Origin: Bisporella sp. PMI_857
Lineage: Eukaryota; Ascomycota; Leotiomycetes; Helotiales; Helotiaceae
Direction: 5' to 3'
DNA: 42,989 nt
NCBI GenBank assembly: GCA_021307315.1
Contig: JAJSPD010000161.1
Coordinates: 1-42,989, forward strand
A program made the translations under genes and the position numbers. Shown one piece after another: positions 31,574-42,568 of this stretch (positions within the stretch are counted from its first letter, which is position 1; every line of letters begins with the position of its first letter). The notes under the pieces are model-generated. The model did no database searches. It was not told where the DNA came from and was given only the letters and a program-made list of their open reading frames with translations.

Positions 31574-32059
31574 CTAAATATCTTCCACACACAAATCTGG
31601 ATTTATAGTTAGTTAGATATTGTTCCTTAGTAATTTCTTAAATTAGATTCAATCTCTAATAGAAAATTATGATAGTCTTGGTTATATCATCGATGTTCTT
31701 GTCCATAGTATCGATTACCGCTTCAGCTGCTTCCCCTTGTTATATCACGACTGTTGGCCTGCACTTAATTCTCGGGACTTTAAACGAAAGCTTCATAATA
31801 AGAGAATATTCTATCAAGCTTTAAAGCTTCAAAGCACATGGAAACTTAGGTTCCGAGTTTATCGGAAGATAAAGGGCGGAACGCCAAGCGTCTCACTAAG
31901 TATTTACAGATTAGCGTGCCAGAATTTCATATTTACAGCCATGCTAAATATTTTTACTTGTAATAATACCGAGTTCCGTAAAGTGTGGCGTTCTTCTAGA
32001 AGCTTCTACAGAAGCCACGTATGCACCTTCGACGCCCCAATCGTTCATGATGCATCAAT
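31574..32059. other. no recognisable gene
   Basis: AT-rich DNA with a 123-codon plus-strand frame (31737-32108) that is not recognisable. It may include the untranslated start of the following pogo relic. Confidence 0.4.
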
Positions 32060-32195
32060 ATGGATGAATCAGATTCCATTGCCACCGTCGCACCAATGTT
32101 ACCCATGAGGGACCGTGCCGGTGAAGCTCTTGCAAAGAGCCCACTGCCGGGAGAGCCTCGTACGTATGAGGCTCTTTTCAAAAATAAGAACGTCC

Positions 32196-32974
32196 AACAG
32201 TGGGTGTCAGGATTCTGTGGGCACGGGCCAAAATGTGCTAAAAACACACCAAATACCACGATTTCATAAAATTATAATAAATTAAATATAGTATAAAATC
32301 CCTAATAACTTAGTATATCACTATTAACTAGTTAGTTCTTCTAATGTCCGAAGTTAAGTATACATAAAGTAAGAAAATCTTTTTCAATTAACAATTTTAG
32401 TTTTTACTAAGAAAACTTTCTAGTAAAATTAAAACTTTACTATAACTTTTTATATATTGCATTTAAAGTTAAACTTTTAGTAGCAAACTTTGCCTTTATA
32501 TCATAATAAATCTATATACAAAATCTGAAATATTGTTATACTATAGGTTTAAAGAGTTATATACTTGTAAAATCAAGATTTTGGGTGTGTTTTTGTAACA
32601 GTCAGCCGAAGGTTTTCAGCTGTAATATTTTCAGGGCTGCAAGCGGCACGCTCCGCCCATGGCCAGCCACGGGCTTACAGCTACAGCAGCCACAGGCTTC
32701 CAGCTACAGCAGCTCCAGCAGCCACAGGCTCACAGCTCCAGCACAGTGAAAGATATAAGGAACAGCTAGAGCTTTCTGAACAAAGCAAGCTTGAGTTTTC
32801 CTTTCCATGTTAGACTTACAAGCATACTTCTAATATCAATTCATCACTATTGCAATTACATCGCTAGCCACTATCCTTATCTGTTATATTGCAAATCCCT
32901 CCTGCTGCCCTCTATTTGTTACAGTTTTTAGCACATTTTGGCCTGTGCCCACAGAATCCTGACACCCACTGTTG
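32196..32974. mobile_element. unclassified TIR element inserted in the pogo relic
   Basis: About 779 bp with inverted ends of about 50 bp (AACAGTGGGTGTCAGGATTC at the left and its complement at the right, differing at about one position), flanked by CGTCC on both sides (32191-32195 and 32975-32979). The interior has an AT-rich half and an inverted copy of the CTGTAGCTG module. No coding capacity. The superfamily is unclear: a 5-bp duplication does not fit MULE (8-11 bp) or hAT (8 bp). Confidence 0.82.
32594..32745 (-). repeat. CTGTAGCTG / GGCCATAAGCG module, copy 2 (inverted)
   Basis: Starts TGTAACAGTCAGCCGAA, then CAGGGCTGCAAGCGGCACGC, GGCCAGCCACGGGC and CAGCTACAGCAGC units. This is the reverse complement of the module at 20834-20946, in the same order. 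Confidence 0.7.
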
Positions 32975-33169
32975 CGTCCCTCTTTCTACTCTCCATCATC
33001 GCGCACAGGGGCGATGCTCGAGAGAAGAGAAGGCCCAGAGCCAACAATACCTTACCCCTTCGGAAGAGAACGCTCTCGAAAAGTATTTTAAACTATTATC
33101 TGACCTCGGAAATCATGTAACTTACTTCCAACATACCTCCTTCTCGGAGTCCTGCTCGTGTGATTAGTC

Positions 33170-33821
33170 ATATGACTGCTATTATATATTAATTGGATAG
33201 TTTCCACAATCATGAAGCCATCGGCCACTGATAACCCGTATATGTATGCTTCTTAGTCGGGTAGGAGGTATGTAATACCGACTTAAAAGTCAAGCCTATG
33301 CTTTAGTACAACTTTTGGTGGCAAATTTTGACACCATTCACATAAAGGAGGCTTCTACATCCCAAGCCTGTAGATTGCACGCAATGTGCGCCGGCGCGTG
33401 AAACAGCCTTAATGAAATTTGCCTTGCCATTATCCAGTGATGACATATCCAATCCAGTCGCCACCCAAGAAATGTCATCTTCCTTCCCATCCCCTAGCGC
33501 CGATGGTCTAGAGCATGGGTCAGGGTTAAAATCGTCACTCGTCCCCACTTTTTGCTTGTGGTCAGCACGAACCTGCAGTGACAGAACGAGAAAATACGCA
33601 ATGATAAGCAGGAGGAATTGGGGATGCCTTCAGGCTCTCTATTGTTGTCTATGTGTAATAATCATCCAAAATTGTAGAACTGTGCGTGTGCGAAAAGTCT
33701 TCCGCGCTAGCGTTCCCCACTTAGTCAGGGACATGTCAGCTACCTAGATTCTCAAATCCTGACATGCAGGTCCCACTTCATTGCTGACGTGCGCCTTGAA
33801 AATTTAGTGCGCACCAGTAAA
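33170..33821. other. no recognisable gene
   Basis: A 111-codon frame at 33412-33747 (plus) shows no recognisable domain. It is not a convincing upstream exon of the Scc2 gene. Confidence 0.4.
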
Positions 33822-34033
33822 TGCAGGTCATCAAGTGTGGATCTACTATAGAAAGCAGGTCATCAAGTGCGGATCTAGACAGAGCAGGTCATCAAGTGCG
33901 GACCTAGACAAAGCAGGTCATCAAGTGTGGATCTAGACAGGGCAGGTCATCAAGTGTGGATCTAGATAGGGCAGGGTATCAAAGTGTGGATCCGGACAAC
34001 GCAGGTCATCAAAGTGTGGATCCGGACAAGACA
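33822..34033 (+). repeat. about 29-bp tandem repeat upstream of Scc2
   Basis: Seven to eight imperfect copies of GCAGGTCATCAAGTGTGGAT-CTAGACAG. Later copies change to AAAGTGTGGATCCGGACAA. The unit variation is graded along the array. It ends about 260 bp before the first usable ATG of Scc2. Confidence 0.9.
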
Positions 34034-34292
34034 GGCAGTCTGCCCCACCACAATCAATCATTATCAGCAACCAATTGAATTTAACAAAGAAGGGACATGG
34101 CATTGCCTATGTAATGTATTAACTTATAGATTCCTGCCTGGTTGAAGACTTCAACGTGAACGCTTTGATCTCAACCGATTAGTAAACGGAATAAGAGTAT
34201 AATGTTCCTTGGTGGCTAGGTCAAGATGCCCAAATATTTATCCTTGTCTTCCACTAATTCTAAAATTAAAATTGGGTACGATTTCACCAGCG

Positions 34293-37200
34293 ATGAAAAG
34301 GGGAAAATGTAAGGCGGATTTGGATTCGCCAATGCCAGTCGAAGCAGAACCAGAAGATTCAGGAGATAATGACTGTGGCGGAGAAGCTATGGCGCAAATT
34401 TTATCTTGCTCTATTCAAGAGGCTGTCGAAATCGAGAATGGGACACTCGAAACGATTAGCGAACTCCAAGCGATCGATATCGACAAGGTTAGTCTCGCGC
34501 ATACCGTTCAATCTAAGATCAAACAGCAACTACAGACGTTTCTCGCTCGAAATAGCGTATCTCGCGTGCCCCCTGAAGATATTTTGAGCCTGCAACAGAT
34601 ATGCGAAGAACATCTGCAGGCGGCTCGGATCGTCAAGATCAAACTTGGAGACATCCCAGGCGAAGAACATCATGTAGGAGAGCGGATGCAGCAAGTAATG
34701 GTATTAGACTGTGGACTTCTTTCAGGATATATCTGCCTCCTTATCCGATCTGGAGGTTGTCAAGAGGTACCGTGGTATGCCAGAGACATTGTTCAGATAG
34801 TATCCGACGCGCTCACAACCGTCTTAGAGACTTGCGTTATGCCAGCCCATATTCCAGCCAATCGACTGCAAACTTTTGCTGCGACGGAACCATTGGCTGC
34901 TCTTATATCAACATGCGTGCAAATTCTTCAACTTTTGGCAACGCTGGCAGGTGACATACAGTTCTCCGAGACGGTGTTAGATACCCTCGAAGCCGCGATA
35001 TTTCGGTTGCTATTTGCGGAGAATGGGGCAGAGAAGATCGGGCTGAACGATCTTCGGAGAGCTGCTCTAGATTTGCTTGTGCAGGCTTTCCGTCACTATC
35101 CTGCTCAAAGACAGAGCATTATCAATGAAATCTTGATCTCGCGGAAGAAAATGCCAACGCCACAGAGCCTCGAGACTCCAGGCTCCGAACAGGCGGAAGC
35201 ATCCAATTATTTTCGGTCTTGATCATGCGAATCGTACAGTCAGTAGCGGACGGCACTGGCGATAGCCAAGAGAATGAGCGACATACGTCTTTGGCCAGCG
35301 GGTTGGTTGTAGCGACTGATGGGTTGAGGGCGCTTAGGTCGAACGTCACACCGCGTCCATCGAGAAAACGGGCCAAGAAAGGGCAGCCGATGGATGTTCA
35401 ATTGCTCTCCGCTCTGGTTTCCCCGTTACTTGAGATGGCAACAAAGACTGCTCTGCAAATCATTAGCTTTATTGTCGACAGAGCGTTAAACGATGCTAAG
35501 ACCAGTAACGAATCATTTCGCAATTTTCTCTACATCTTCACCACAGACCTTGTCAGAAATCTCGACTGCCCAGAATGGCCCGCCGCTGAGCTCCTACTTC
35601 GTCTCCTTCTGTTCAAGATGGTTCGGTTATTAGAGGCGGATAAGACGACCACCGCGGTGAAATTGATGGCTATTGACGTGCTGGGTTTGATGGGGGCAGC
35701 GATCTCGGGCCTGAACTTCAAGATTCGACATCTGGCGACCTCTAACCAGGTTCGCACGAAAGCATGGTATCCAAGCAATATGGTGGAGGATGTGCTGCAG
35801 TTGCAGCCCCGTCTCAATGATCTTACAGCATGGAAGGGACCATTCCATGCATCAGTTGAATTCCTGCGATCACGGTCATCCGTGCACCCATATGCAGGTA
35901 GTGCCGCCGGATACCTCACGGCACAATGGGCATTGAAAGTGTGTACGACCGATGATTCTATCAGCACAAATTCTGCTAAACCTAAAAACATCGAACAGGA
36001 GGGTGGCAGGGTGGCGGCGCGACTCCGCAGGATGATGGCCGACAAAGAATGCTGGTCGATGGATCCTGATTTTCAATGCACTACTGCACCGAACGCACGG
36101 GTGGCCTACCACTTAACATTGTTACGGTCGGGTTTTTGCGAATCATTTCAGAGGATACTACATCTTCTTTCCGTCGCAGTGACGAGTCCCCAGGCTTCAA
36201 TTCGGTGCAGGAGTCTGAAGGCGTTGCTGCCGATTTTGGAAGCTGATCCGTTTATCATCGATCATACGTCTCTCGTGAAGACGTTGGTATCCAGCCGTAT
36301 GAAGGATATCTCGGTCGCAGTGCGTGAGTCGTCTCTGAGACTCATCAGCAGATGTCGTGAGTTGAAGCCCCACGTCGGAGTGGAAGTAATGCCCGAGATT
36401 GTGCGCCGTGTAGCGGATGATAGTATCACGATCCGTCGACGTGCGATGAAGATTTTAACGGAGATTTATCTGCACCATCCTGAAGGGAGTACCAGCAGCG
36501 GAATTGCGGAAGCTCTGTTACATCGGGTGGCAGACTTGGACCAGACCGTTCGAGAACTCGCCTGCCAAAGCCTCGCAGAAATATGGATATCGCCGTACCA
36601 GCCAGCATTGACTGGGAAGGGTGCTTGTCGGACGAAATTGGCTGTGGTCAAGCACCTCGGTCTCATAGCGAGGACCGTCCAGCGAAATCGCTGCTTGCCA
36701 GCCATGCTCACCACAGCATTACAAACCATCCTCGTAACTCCTTCCCAAGGCACCGCGATCCTTAACGTCTATCAACTTTTTGTAGCACGGTTGTTTGAGA
36801 TGATTGAAACCCCTACCAGGAAGGGCGACGGTTCAATGGAACCCGCAGCAACGTTCCAAGTGTTACTGATATTTGCCAAAACCAACGCCGCCCACATTTT
36901 CACCATGCAGCAAATCCGACTTCTACAGCCATATGTGGGCCAAATTGGGTCTGCGGATGACATGAGCACATATCGATCTGTGGTCTCGATTTTATCCCAC
37001 GTGCTGCCACGGGTATCTAACGTTGACTCGGTGTTGCTCCGGTCCATCGGCACCGATCTCATACGGCAGGTATCTCGCTTCAATCGGCCCATCCTGCATG
37101 AGGTGATTCGTTGCTTGCAGACGCTGAGTGAGATCATCCAGGACAAGCAGCCGCTGACGAGGTTGACTCTATCCTGCCTTGAAAATATTCGGAAGATGGT

Positions 37201-38734
37201 GGGCGTCCGCATACATGGTCCAGATGAGCAAGACGCCTTTCGCAAAATAAAGAAACTCCTGCTTATTGCGGGTATGTGTGGGAGGCTTTGTAATTTTGAG
37301 GCGCAGTTGGAAGTGTTCCAGACGAGGTTCAGTGATTGGGGGGGCCAATCTGTCTCCGAATTGATGATTGCTACCTTCTCGCGGTTTTCATCCCCGGGCC
37401 CGCCAACGGATTTGAGAATGGCCGCCTTGGACGCCATTTGCATGGTCTGTCAGTTGTGGCCGAAACACTTCGCGTCAGCAATGGTTAGTGCACAATTTGA
37501 GAAAGCCTTTGAGGAAAAGGACGCATCGCTTGAAACTATTATCCTCACATCTTTCAAGGAGTTTCTTCTAGCCAAAGAACAGCACTCCGAAGCCAGTGAT
37601 GGCGTCGCCGTGAAGTTGGACCATATCGGGGGCAGCCAACTTGACCGCGTCGCCGCGTTCATCACGCAGACATTCATGAGCCATAGGAAGGACCTCACGC
37701 GGATCGCACTGGCTACGCAAGATGAGCAAGCTCTGTTAGCAGTCGAGGTTCTTGCGAGCATGCACCGACAAGGCCTTCTTCATCCGAAAGAATACGCCCC
37801 GATTTGCATCGCCTTGGAGACGTCTCACAACAGAAGAATTGCTGATTTGTCGTACAGGATGCATCAGATCCTTCACTCTAAGTATGAAACGATTATTGCA
37901 ACAGAATACATGCGAGCGGTGGATGTGGCATACGAGTACCAGCGAGACGTTGTCGGGAATGTGCGGGGTGCAACGTGCGACCCTTACCTCTCCATCCTTC
38001 ACCCAATGGTGGAGGTGATCAAGGCTGGTAGGAGCAACGGCCGGACGAAGTTCCACGAAAGTCTATGCACCCGAATTGACCTTGACCTATCTCACACATC
38101 GAGGTTAGATTTGCCACAGTATCTTCAGCGCTCTCAATTCGTTCTTGAGAATATCGCATTTTTCGAATATGCGTCTGTCAAAGAGCTAACAGCAGCGCTC
38201 ATCGCCATGGAGAAAGTGTTTACGAGGTCCGGTGTTGTTGTCGTCGATGCAATTGCAACCGAAATATTGGGCGGGATGTCATCAGTTGAAAAGAGCGGAC
38301 GCAACGACCCCAATCGTCTCCAGGTGTTGGCAGCATTCGCCACGGTTCTCTCAAGTCTCTGGCATACAAAGGCATACCTTACCCAACAATACGGACTCTC
38401 CGGTACACGTTGTAGCGCTCCCAATGAGACGTCCACAGACTCCGGGAAAGCCCCAAGCAAAGTTGACAATATTGACGGCCAGGCGTTGTGGGAGAGAAAT
38501 TGCTTGATGATGGCTTCTCTAGACTCGGAGCAAACAATGCTGGCGCAGTGTTGTGCGTTCGTTGAATTATTCCAGGAAGATATAGGTCCCAATGTCGTTG
38601 CCAGACCTGGTGGTATTTTGCCTAGCACCCCGGGTGGTGAAGGCGAAGATAACTTGCGGCGAAAAGGACGGAAAAGAAAGGCGCTTGAAGCTGGATCAGG
38701 TGGGAAAAAAAGGAAACTCCAGGGCAAGAGATAA
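34293..38734 (+). CDS. Scc2/Mis4/NIPBL cohesin loader, one frameshift
   Basis: Scc2 (with Scc4/Mau2) loads cohesin onto chromatin in the nucleus and is usually essential. The first frame runs from the ATG at 34293 to 35222, the second from about 35170 to the stop at 38734; about 1,480 codons in all. The shift lies near 35168-35170: one missing base would join MPTPQS to RDSRLRTGGSIQLFSVLIMR, a conserved Scc2 block. Recognised blocks: FRNFLYIFTTDLVRNL, WPAAELLLRLLLFKMVRLLE, HEAT-repeat region ISVAVRESSLRLISRCREL and ITIRRRAMKILTEIYLHHPE, and the C-terminal Nipped-B_C region ENIAFFEYASVKELTAALI. The tail is basic (RRKGRKRKALEAGSGGKKRK), likely a nuclear localisation signal. The N-terminal Scc4-binding region is not found upstream. 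The shift may be an assembly error, or the copy may be decaying. Confidence 0.88.
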
Positions 38735-39432
38735 AATGAAAATGTCACTCGCATCATTCGTAAAGCACTAAACTAGAGTGGAAGCAGTATCTCGTGAATA
38801 CGACTTGCATGGCGTGCCTGTGCTTCATATATGGGGTAGCCCTACGTATAAGTAGTGAGCAGCTGCAAATTAGTACCAGCGAGCACAGCACGCGCCGCAG
38901 CCTCGGGAATCAGTGCAATTAACTGGCTTTTAACTTGAACTCTGTCGCTCCCACACAGCCGGGCAGCAGCCGTGGCAGCATTCGGGCCATCGAAGCGTTC
39001 TGATTGCGTAAACTCTCAATACCAAGATTAGCCCGTTTGATATTTGATATTCCCCTTCCACAAAAAGTCGTTCGACATTTTCGAGTCTATTTGACGGATG
39101 GTGGCGAACGTACAATAAACACGCTTCAATTCCACATTCTCAGACTTCGTATCAGCCACCAACCAAAGTTGACTTTCAATCCACTGGTCCGAGACTCGGC
39201 AATCTGAGGTTTAGAGCAACAATAATAGTAAATACGATTCTTGACTTTGTTTTAATCTTTGTATCATCTAAGAAAGTCACGAACGCTTTTCGTTTTAATA
39301 GCGGTAATAAGGGTACTACGTGCGGTTAGAGCGTAGTTCCTAAGCCCACCGCACTTGGTTGCTGCTTCTTATACTCGCTATAATAATAGTAAAATTATAA
39401 TTCATTTACTAGAAGGATATTTTGAGCTATTG
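38735..39432. other. no recognisable gene
   Basis: Intergenic DNA downstream of Scc2; no clear poly(A) signal or open frame of interest was identified. Confidence 0.45.
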
Positions 39433-39437
39433 AAAAT

Positions 39438-39611
39438 TGTCACGTCGCGTGCTCCCAAGCACACGTGACCTATATTAGGCGAGCTCTCCGAGCGCCTCGT
39501 GTATATATAGCCGGCTCTCCTCGAGCTCCTTCTTCCTTCCTCAGCTATAGATTCTCGTATGATACCACCGTTGCCCTCTGTATCTGTAGATCCACAGCGC
39601 GTGTCGTGACA
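39438..39611 (+). mobile_element. short solo LTR with target duplication AAAAT
   Basis: Starts TGTCACGTCGCGTG and ends CGTGTCGTGACA, with AAAAT directly on both sides (39433-39437 and 39612-39616). It contains TGTATATATAGCC, an LTR promoter-like box. At 174 bp it is a distinct family from the other LTRs here. Its right end lies about 15 bp from the first minisatellite. Confidence 0.88.
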
Positions 39612-39625
39612 AAAATAAGGTACCT

Positions 39626-39850
39626 AGACCAAATTGACCATATTTACCATGTCGTCCATATTTTCCATATTGTCCATATTTTCCATATTGTCCATGTTGA
39701 CTATATTGTCCATGTTGTCCATGTTGCCCAAATTGACCAAATTGACCATATTTTCCAAATTTTGCATGTTGTCCATGTTGTCCATGTTGTCCAAATTGAC
39801 CGAATTGACCGAATTGACCGAATTGACCATATTAACCAAATTGACATATT
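39626..39850 (-). repeat. 9-bp minisatellite, array A (minus orientation)
   Basis: About 25 units of 9 bp. On the minus strand they read (A/T)TGG(T/A)(C/A)AAT-type units, such as ATGGACAAC and TTGGTCAAT. It is the inverted partner of the larger array at 41245-41865. Confidence 0.92.
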
Positions 39851-40219
39851 GTCTTTGTTGAAGATTGGTGGACATCTTTTCTATTTTTTGAAGGACTATT
39901 ACTAATCCCGAAAGCGCATAATGCGTAAAGAAGTATTCTGGAGCGACGATAATTCAGATTTACGCATTCTCTTCAGAATTCATCTCATGAACGGAATGTA
40001 GGGGATTGAACGTGCCGCACATCCTCGCACTTACGGTGGGCCCAGTTATGACACCTGACTCTCTGTCTTTATAAAGCCCCGAGCTGAGCTAAGGCTGCAA
40101 GTTTAATTGTCGGTTTTATCACAGGCTTGCTTTCGGGGTCTTACGCCTGAAGAGTCACGCAAGGGCGACACTAGATTAATGAAAAATCTTGGGGAGGCAT
40201 TTAAGAATCTTAAATTTGA

Positions 40220-40880
40220 AGATTCCCCTTTATTGTGATGAACAGCAGAAGCTAAACACGGAAAAGTGGATTACATACCTTCAGAAGTATCTCAAGATCA
40301 GATGAAAAGTATTTATGGGACAAGTTTGGAGATCGATCGAGGAATTGGTGCGTACGGAGCAGACTGATACATCTCGCAAATTATCATCGAGTTCACCCAG
40401 ACGGTAGATGGAAACGACAATTTTTTAGATGTATGGGATCCATCTAGTGCACAGAGGGTGTATTTCGCGAATGCTTTGAGACCTCTTGACATTTACTCTT
40501 CCTGGCGACAATAGCCCAGCCCAGAAAATTTTGTCCGACAAGGTCTTCAAGAGGATGGAGGCTGCCGTAATCGCTCATATTCTTTCAAACGATCCAAAAC
40601 ACAATATCGTTTCCGAACAGGGATATTTGTTGCAACTTCGGCGTATACGGGTAGCGCTTACCAAGTTGAAGAACCTATAAAAACTTGACTCGCAAAAGAA
40701 TACTCTCAAGCTCTTCAGAGCTGGAATAATTAATCTTGTTATTGCTGCGAGTGTTCTCGAAGAGGTTGGGCAGGAGGAGGTTAAGACGATGGCAGCGGAG
40801 AGGGTAATCAAGGTTGTGAGTTCCGAAATAGGCATAGGGAGCGAGGGGGTGCCTCATAGTTTGATATTTACTGCACATCT
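40220..40880 (+). pseudogene. Dicer-like RNase relic (helicase part)
   Basis: Segments in shifting frames read EIDRGIGAYGAD-stop-YISQIIIEF (near 40330-40400), KILSDKVFKRME, IAHILSNDPKHNI (near 40510-40610) and LFRAGIINLVIAASVLEEV (near 40705-40770). Their order and spacing match the helicase linker and helicase C-terminal part of fungal Dicer-like proteins (RNA silencing). Stops and frameshifts are frequent and the rest of the gene is missing. Assignment is by motif recall without a database search. Confidence 0.55.
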
Positions 40881-41244
40881 AGTATTTACATCGTTGCGGC
40901 TGTATTATAGCCGAAAGGAATAAACTGTAATTACCTCTACCGTTCTATATAAGCGATACGACTATAGTGATAGTGTTGGTAACTACTGACTATCTTTTCA
41001 ACTAGATAAAATAACTATGAACAAGAATTACCTATAGTCGCGAATCCTCCGTATCCTATACCACGAGTTCAATTAGGTCGATTTGTTTATTGGTGTTACG
41101 GGACGACGTGCTGAACAGATACTTGGATATCATGTGATTTTATTTAACCTCTCTGAACAGCGCGAGGAAGCCTTAATCTTCTTCTTGGTTCATCCTGCTA
41201 CGTCTTGTATCTAGAATAAATACATACTTTGACTCAATCCCTCC
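40881..41244. other. no recognisable gene
   Basis: AT-rich spacer between the Dicer-like relic and the second minisatellite. Confidence 0.45.
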
Positions 41245-41865
41245 CAATTTGGTCGATTTGGTCAATCTGGACAATTTGGTCAATTCGGGCAACATGGACA
41301 ACATGGAAAACATGGACAACATGGACAATTTGGACAACATGGACAATTTGGAAAATATGGAAATATGGTCAATTTGGTCAATATGGTCAATTTGGTCAAT
41401 TTGGTCAATTTGGTCAATTCGGTCAATTCGGTCAATTCGGTCAATTTGGGCAACATGGACAGCATGGATAGCATGGATAGCATGGAAAGCATGGAAAACA
41501 TGGACAATTTGGAAAATATGGAAAATATGGTCAATATGGTCAATTTGGTCAATTTGGTCAATTCGGTCAATTTGGGCAACATGGACAACATGGACAACAT
41601 GGACAGCATGGATAGCATGGAAAGCATGGAAAGCATGGAAAACATGGAAAACATGGACAACATGGAAAATATGGAAAATATGGAAAATATGGTCAATTTG
41701 GTCAATTTGGTCAATTTGGTCAATATGGTCAATTTGGTCAATTTGGTCAATTTGGTCAATTTGGTCAATTTGGTCAATTTGGTCAATTTGGTCAATTTGG
41801 TCAATTCGGTCAATTCGGTCAATTTGGGCAATATGGACAACATTGAAAATATGGCCATTTTAGAA
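41245..41865 (+). repeat. 9-bp minisatellite, array B (plus orientation)
   Basis: About 65-70 units of 9 bp: ATGGACAAC, ATGGAAAAT, ATGGATAGC, TTGGTCAAT and close variants. Higher-order blocks are visible (a run of TTGGTCAAT-type units alternates with a run of ATGGACAAC-type units, two to three times over). Several frames on both strands stay open because the 9-bp unit lacks stops; one frame reads as repeats of Met/Leu-Asp/Val-Asn. It appears non-coding because phase changes occur within it. Confidence 0.94.
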
Positions 41866-42028
41866 AATATGCTACGGCATCTATTTGAAAAAACGGCAAA
41901 TGACTAGAATACCATCAAAAAGTGCCCAAAACCCTAGATTACCATACTTTTATTTGGAATAGGACTCAAATACCACTTTGATGGTATTTTAGGAAACTAC
42001 CAAATTAACGATGGTATTTTAGGAAGAG

Positions 42029-42193
42029 TAGTACAACCACTAAACAGCCTGTAGCACAACCACTAAACAGCCTGTAGCACAACCACTAAACAGCCTGTAG
42101 CACAACCACTAAACAGCTTGTAGCACAACCACTAAACAGCCTGTAGCACAACCATTGAACAGCCTGTAGCACAACTATTAAATAGCCTGTAGT
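42029..42193 (+). repeat. 23-bp tandem repeat inside the miniature element
   Basis: About seven copies of CAGCCTGTAGCACAACCACT-AAA; the last copies are diverged. Confidence 0.9.
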
Positions 42194-42318
42194 ATAAAAT
42201 CGAAATACCCTAACTTATTTTAACCCATGTTATTGTAACAAACAAACAAGTAACTAGCAAATGCAAAATTAATAGTATTGTATTAATATGCTTACAACAG
42301 GTTAGGTTATACGCTCTT

Positions 42319-42568
42319 ATAATAGCTGTAAGCCTGTAGCTGCTGTAATTGCAAGCCTGTAGCTGGCCATAAGCGGGGTGCGCCGTTTGCAGCCCAGAAA
42401 CACTGTAGCTGAAGCCTGTAGCTGCGTAGCTGCAAGCCTGTAGCTGGCCATAAAGCGAAGTAACTACACTATTTGCAGCCCTGAAAGCACTGCAACTAAA
42501 AACTTTAATCCCTCTCGTAATAAAACTTATTCTATATCTAAAGTTTTGAACGGATTTTGGCTGTTACA
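42319..42568 (+). repeat. CTGTAGCTG / GGCCATAAGCG module, copy 3
   Basis: AGCTGTAAGCCTGTAGCTG, GGCCATAAGCG, TTGCAGCCC, repeated once, and an end GGCTGTTACA at 42559-42568, as in the MULE copy. Confidence 0.72.

Larger units (their letters stand above)
32060..33167 (+). pseudogene. N-terminal pogo-type transposase relic, split by an insertion
   Basis: The first part (32060-32195) encodes MDESDSIATVAPML and GEPRTYEALFKNKNV. After a 779-bp insertion, the sequence from 32980 encodes STLHHRAQGRCS and AQSQQYLTPSEENALEKYF, a CENP-B-type DNA-binding domain of a fungal pogo transposase. Removing the inserted DNA and one CGTCC copy rejoins AACGTCCCTCTTTCTACTCT in frame. The catalytic domain is missing. 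Confidence 0.75.

Noticed and set aside
30118..33850. Likeness between GCAGGTCATCATGCTTGG near 30118 and the GCAGGTCATCAAGTGTGG tandem unit
   Set aside because: Only about 16 positions match and flanks differ, so common origin cannot be argued from this alone.
33822..34033. CRISPR-like regular repeats
   Set aside because: The units are contiguous with no unique spacers, and the genome is fungal; it is a plain tandem repeat.
35530..36112. Antisense frames of up to 171 codons opposite Scc2
   Set aside because: They overlap a long conserved coding frame and show no recognisable features; shadow frames.
39465..39905. 146-codon plus-strand frame rich in His/Val/Ile
   Set aside because: It joins a solo LTR to minisatellite array A by chance.
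41229..41907. Open frames of 180-204 codons on both strands in the 9-bp array
   Set aside because: They exist because the repeat unit has no stop codon in several frames; phase changes within the array and lack of gene context argue against a protein.
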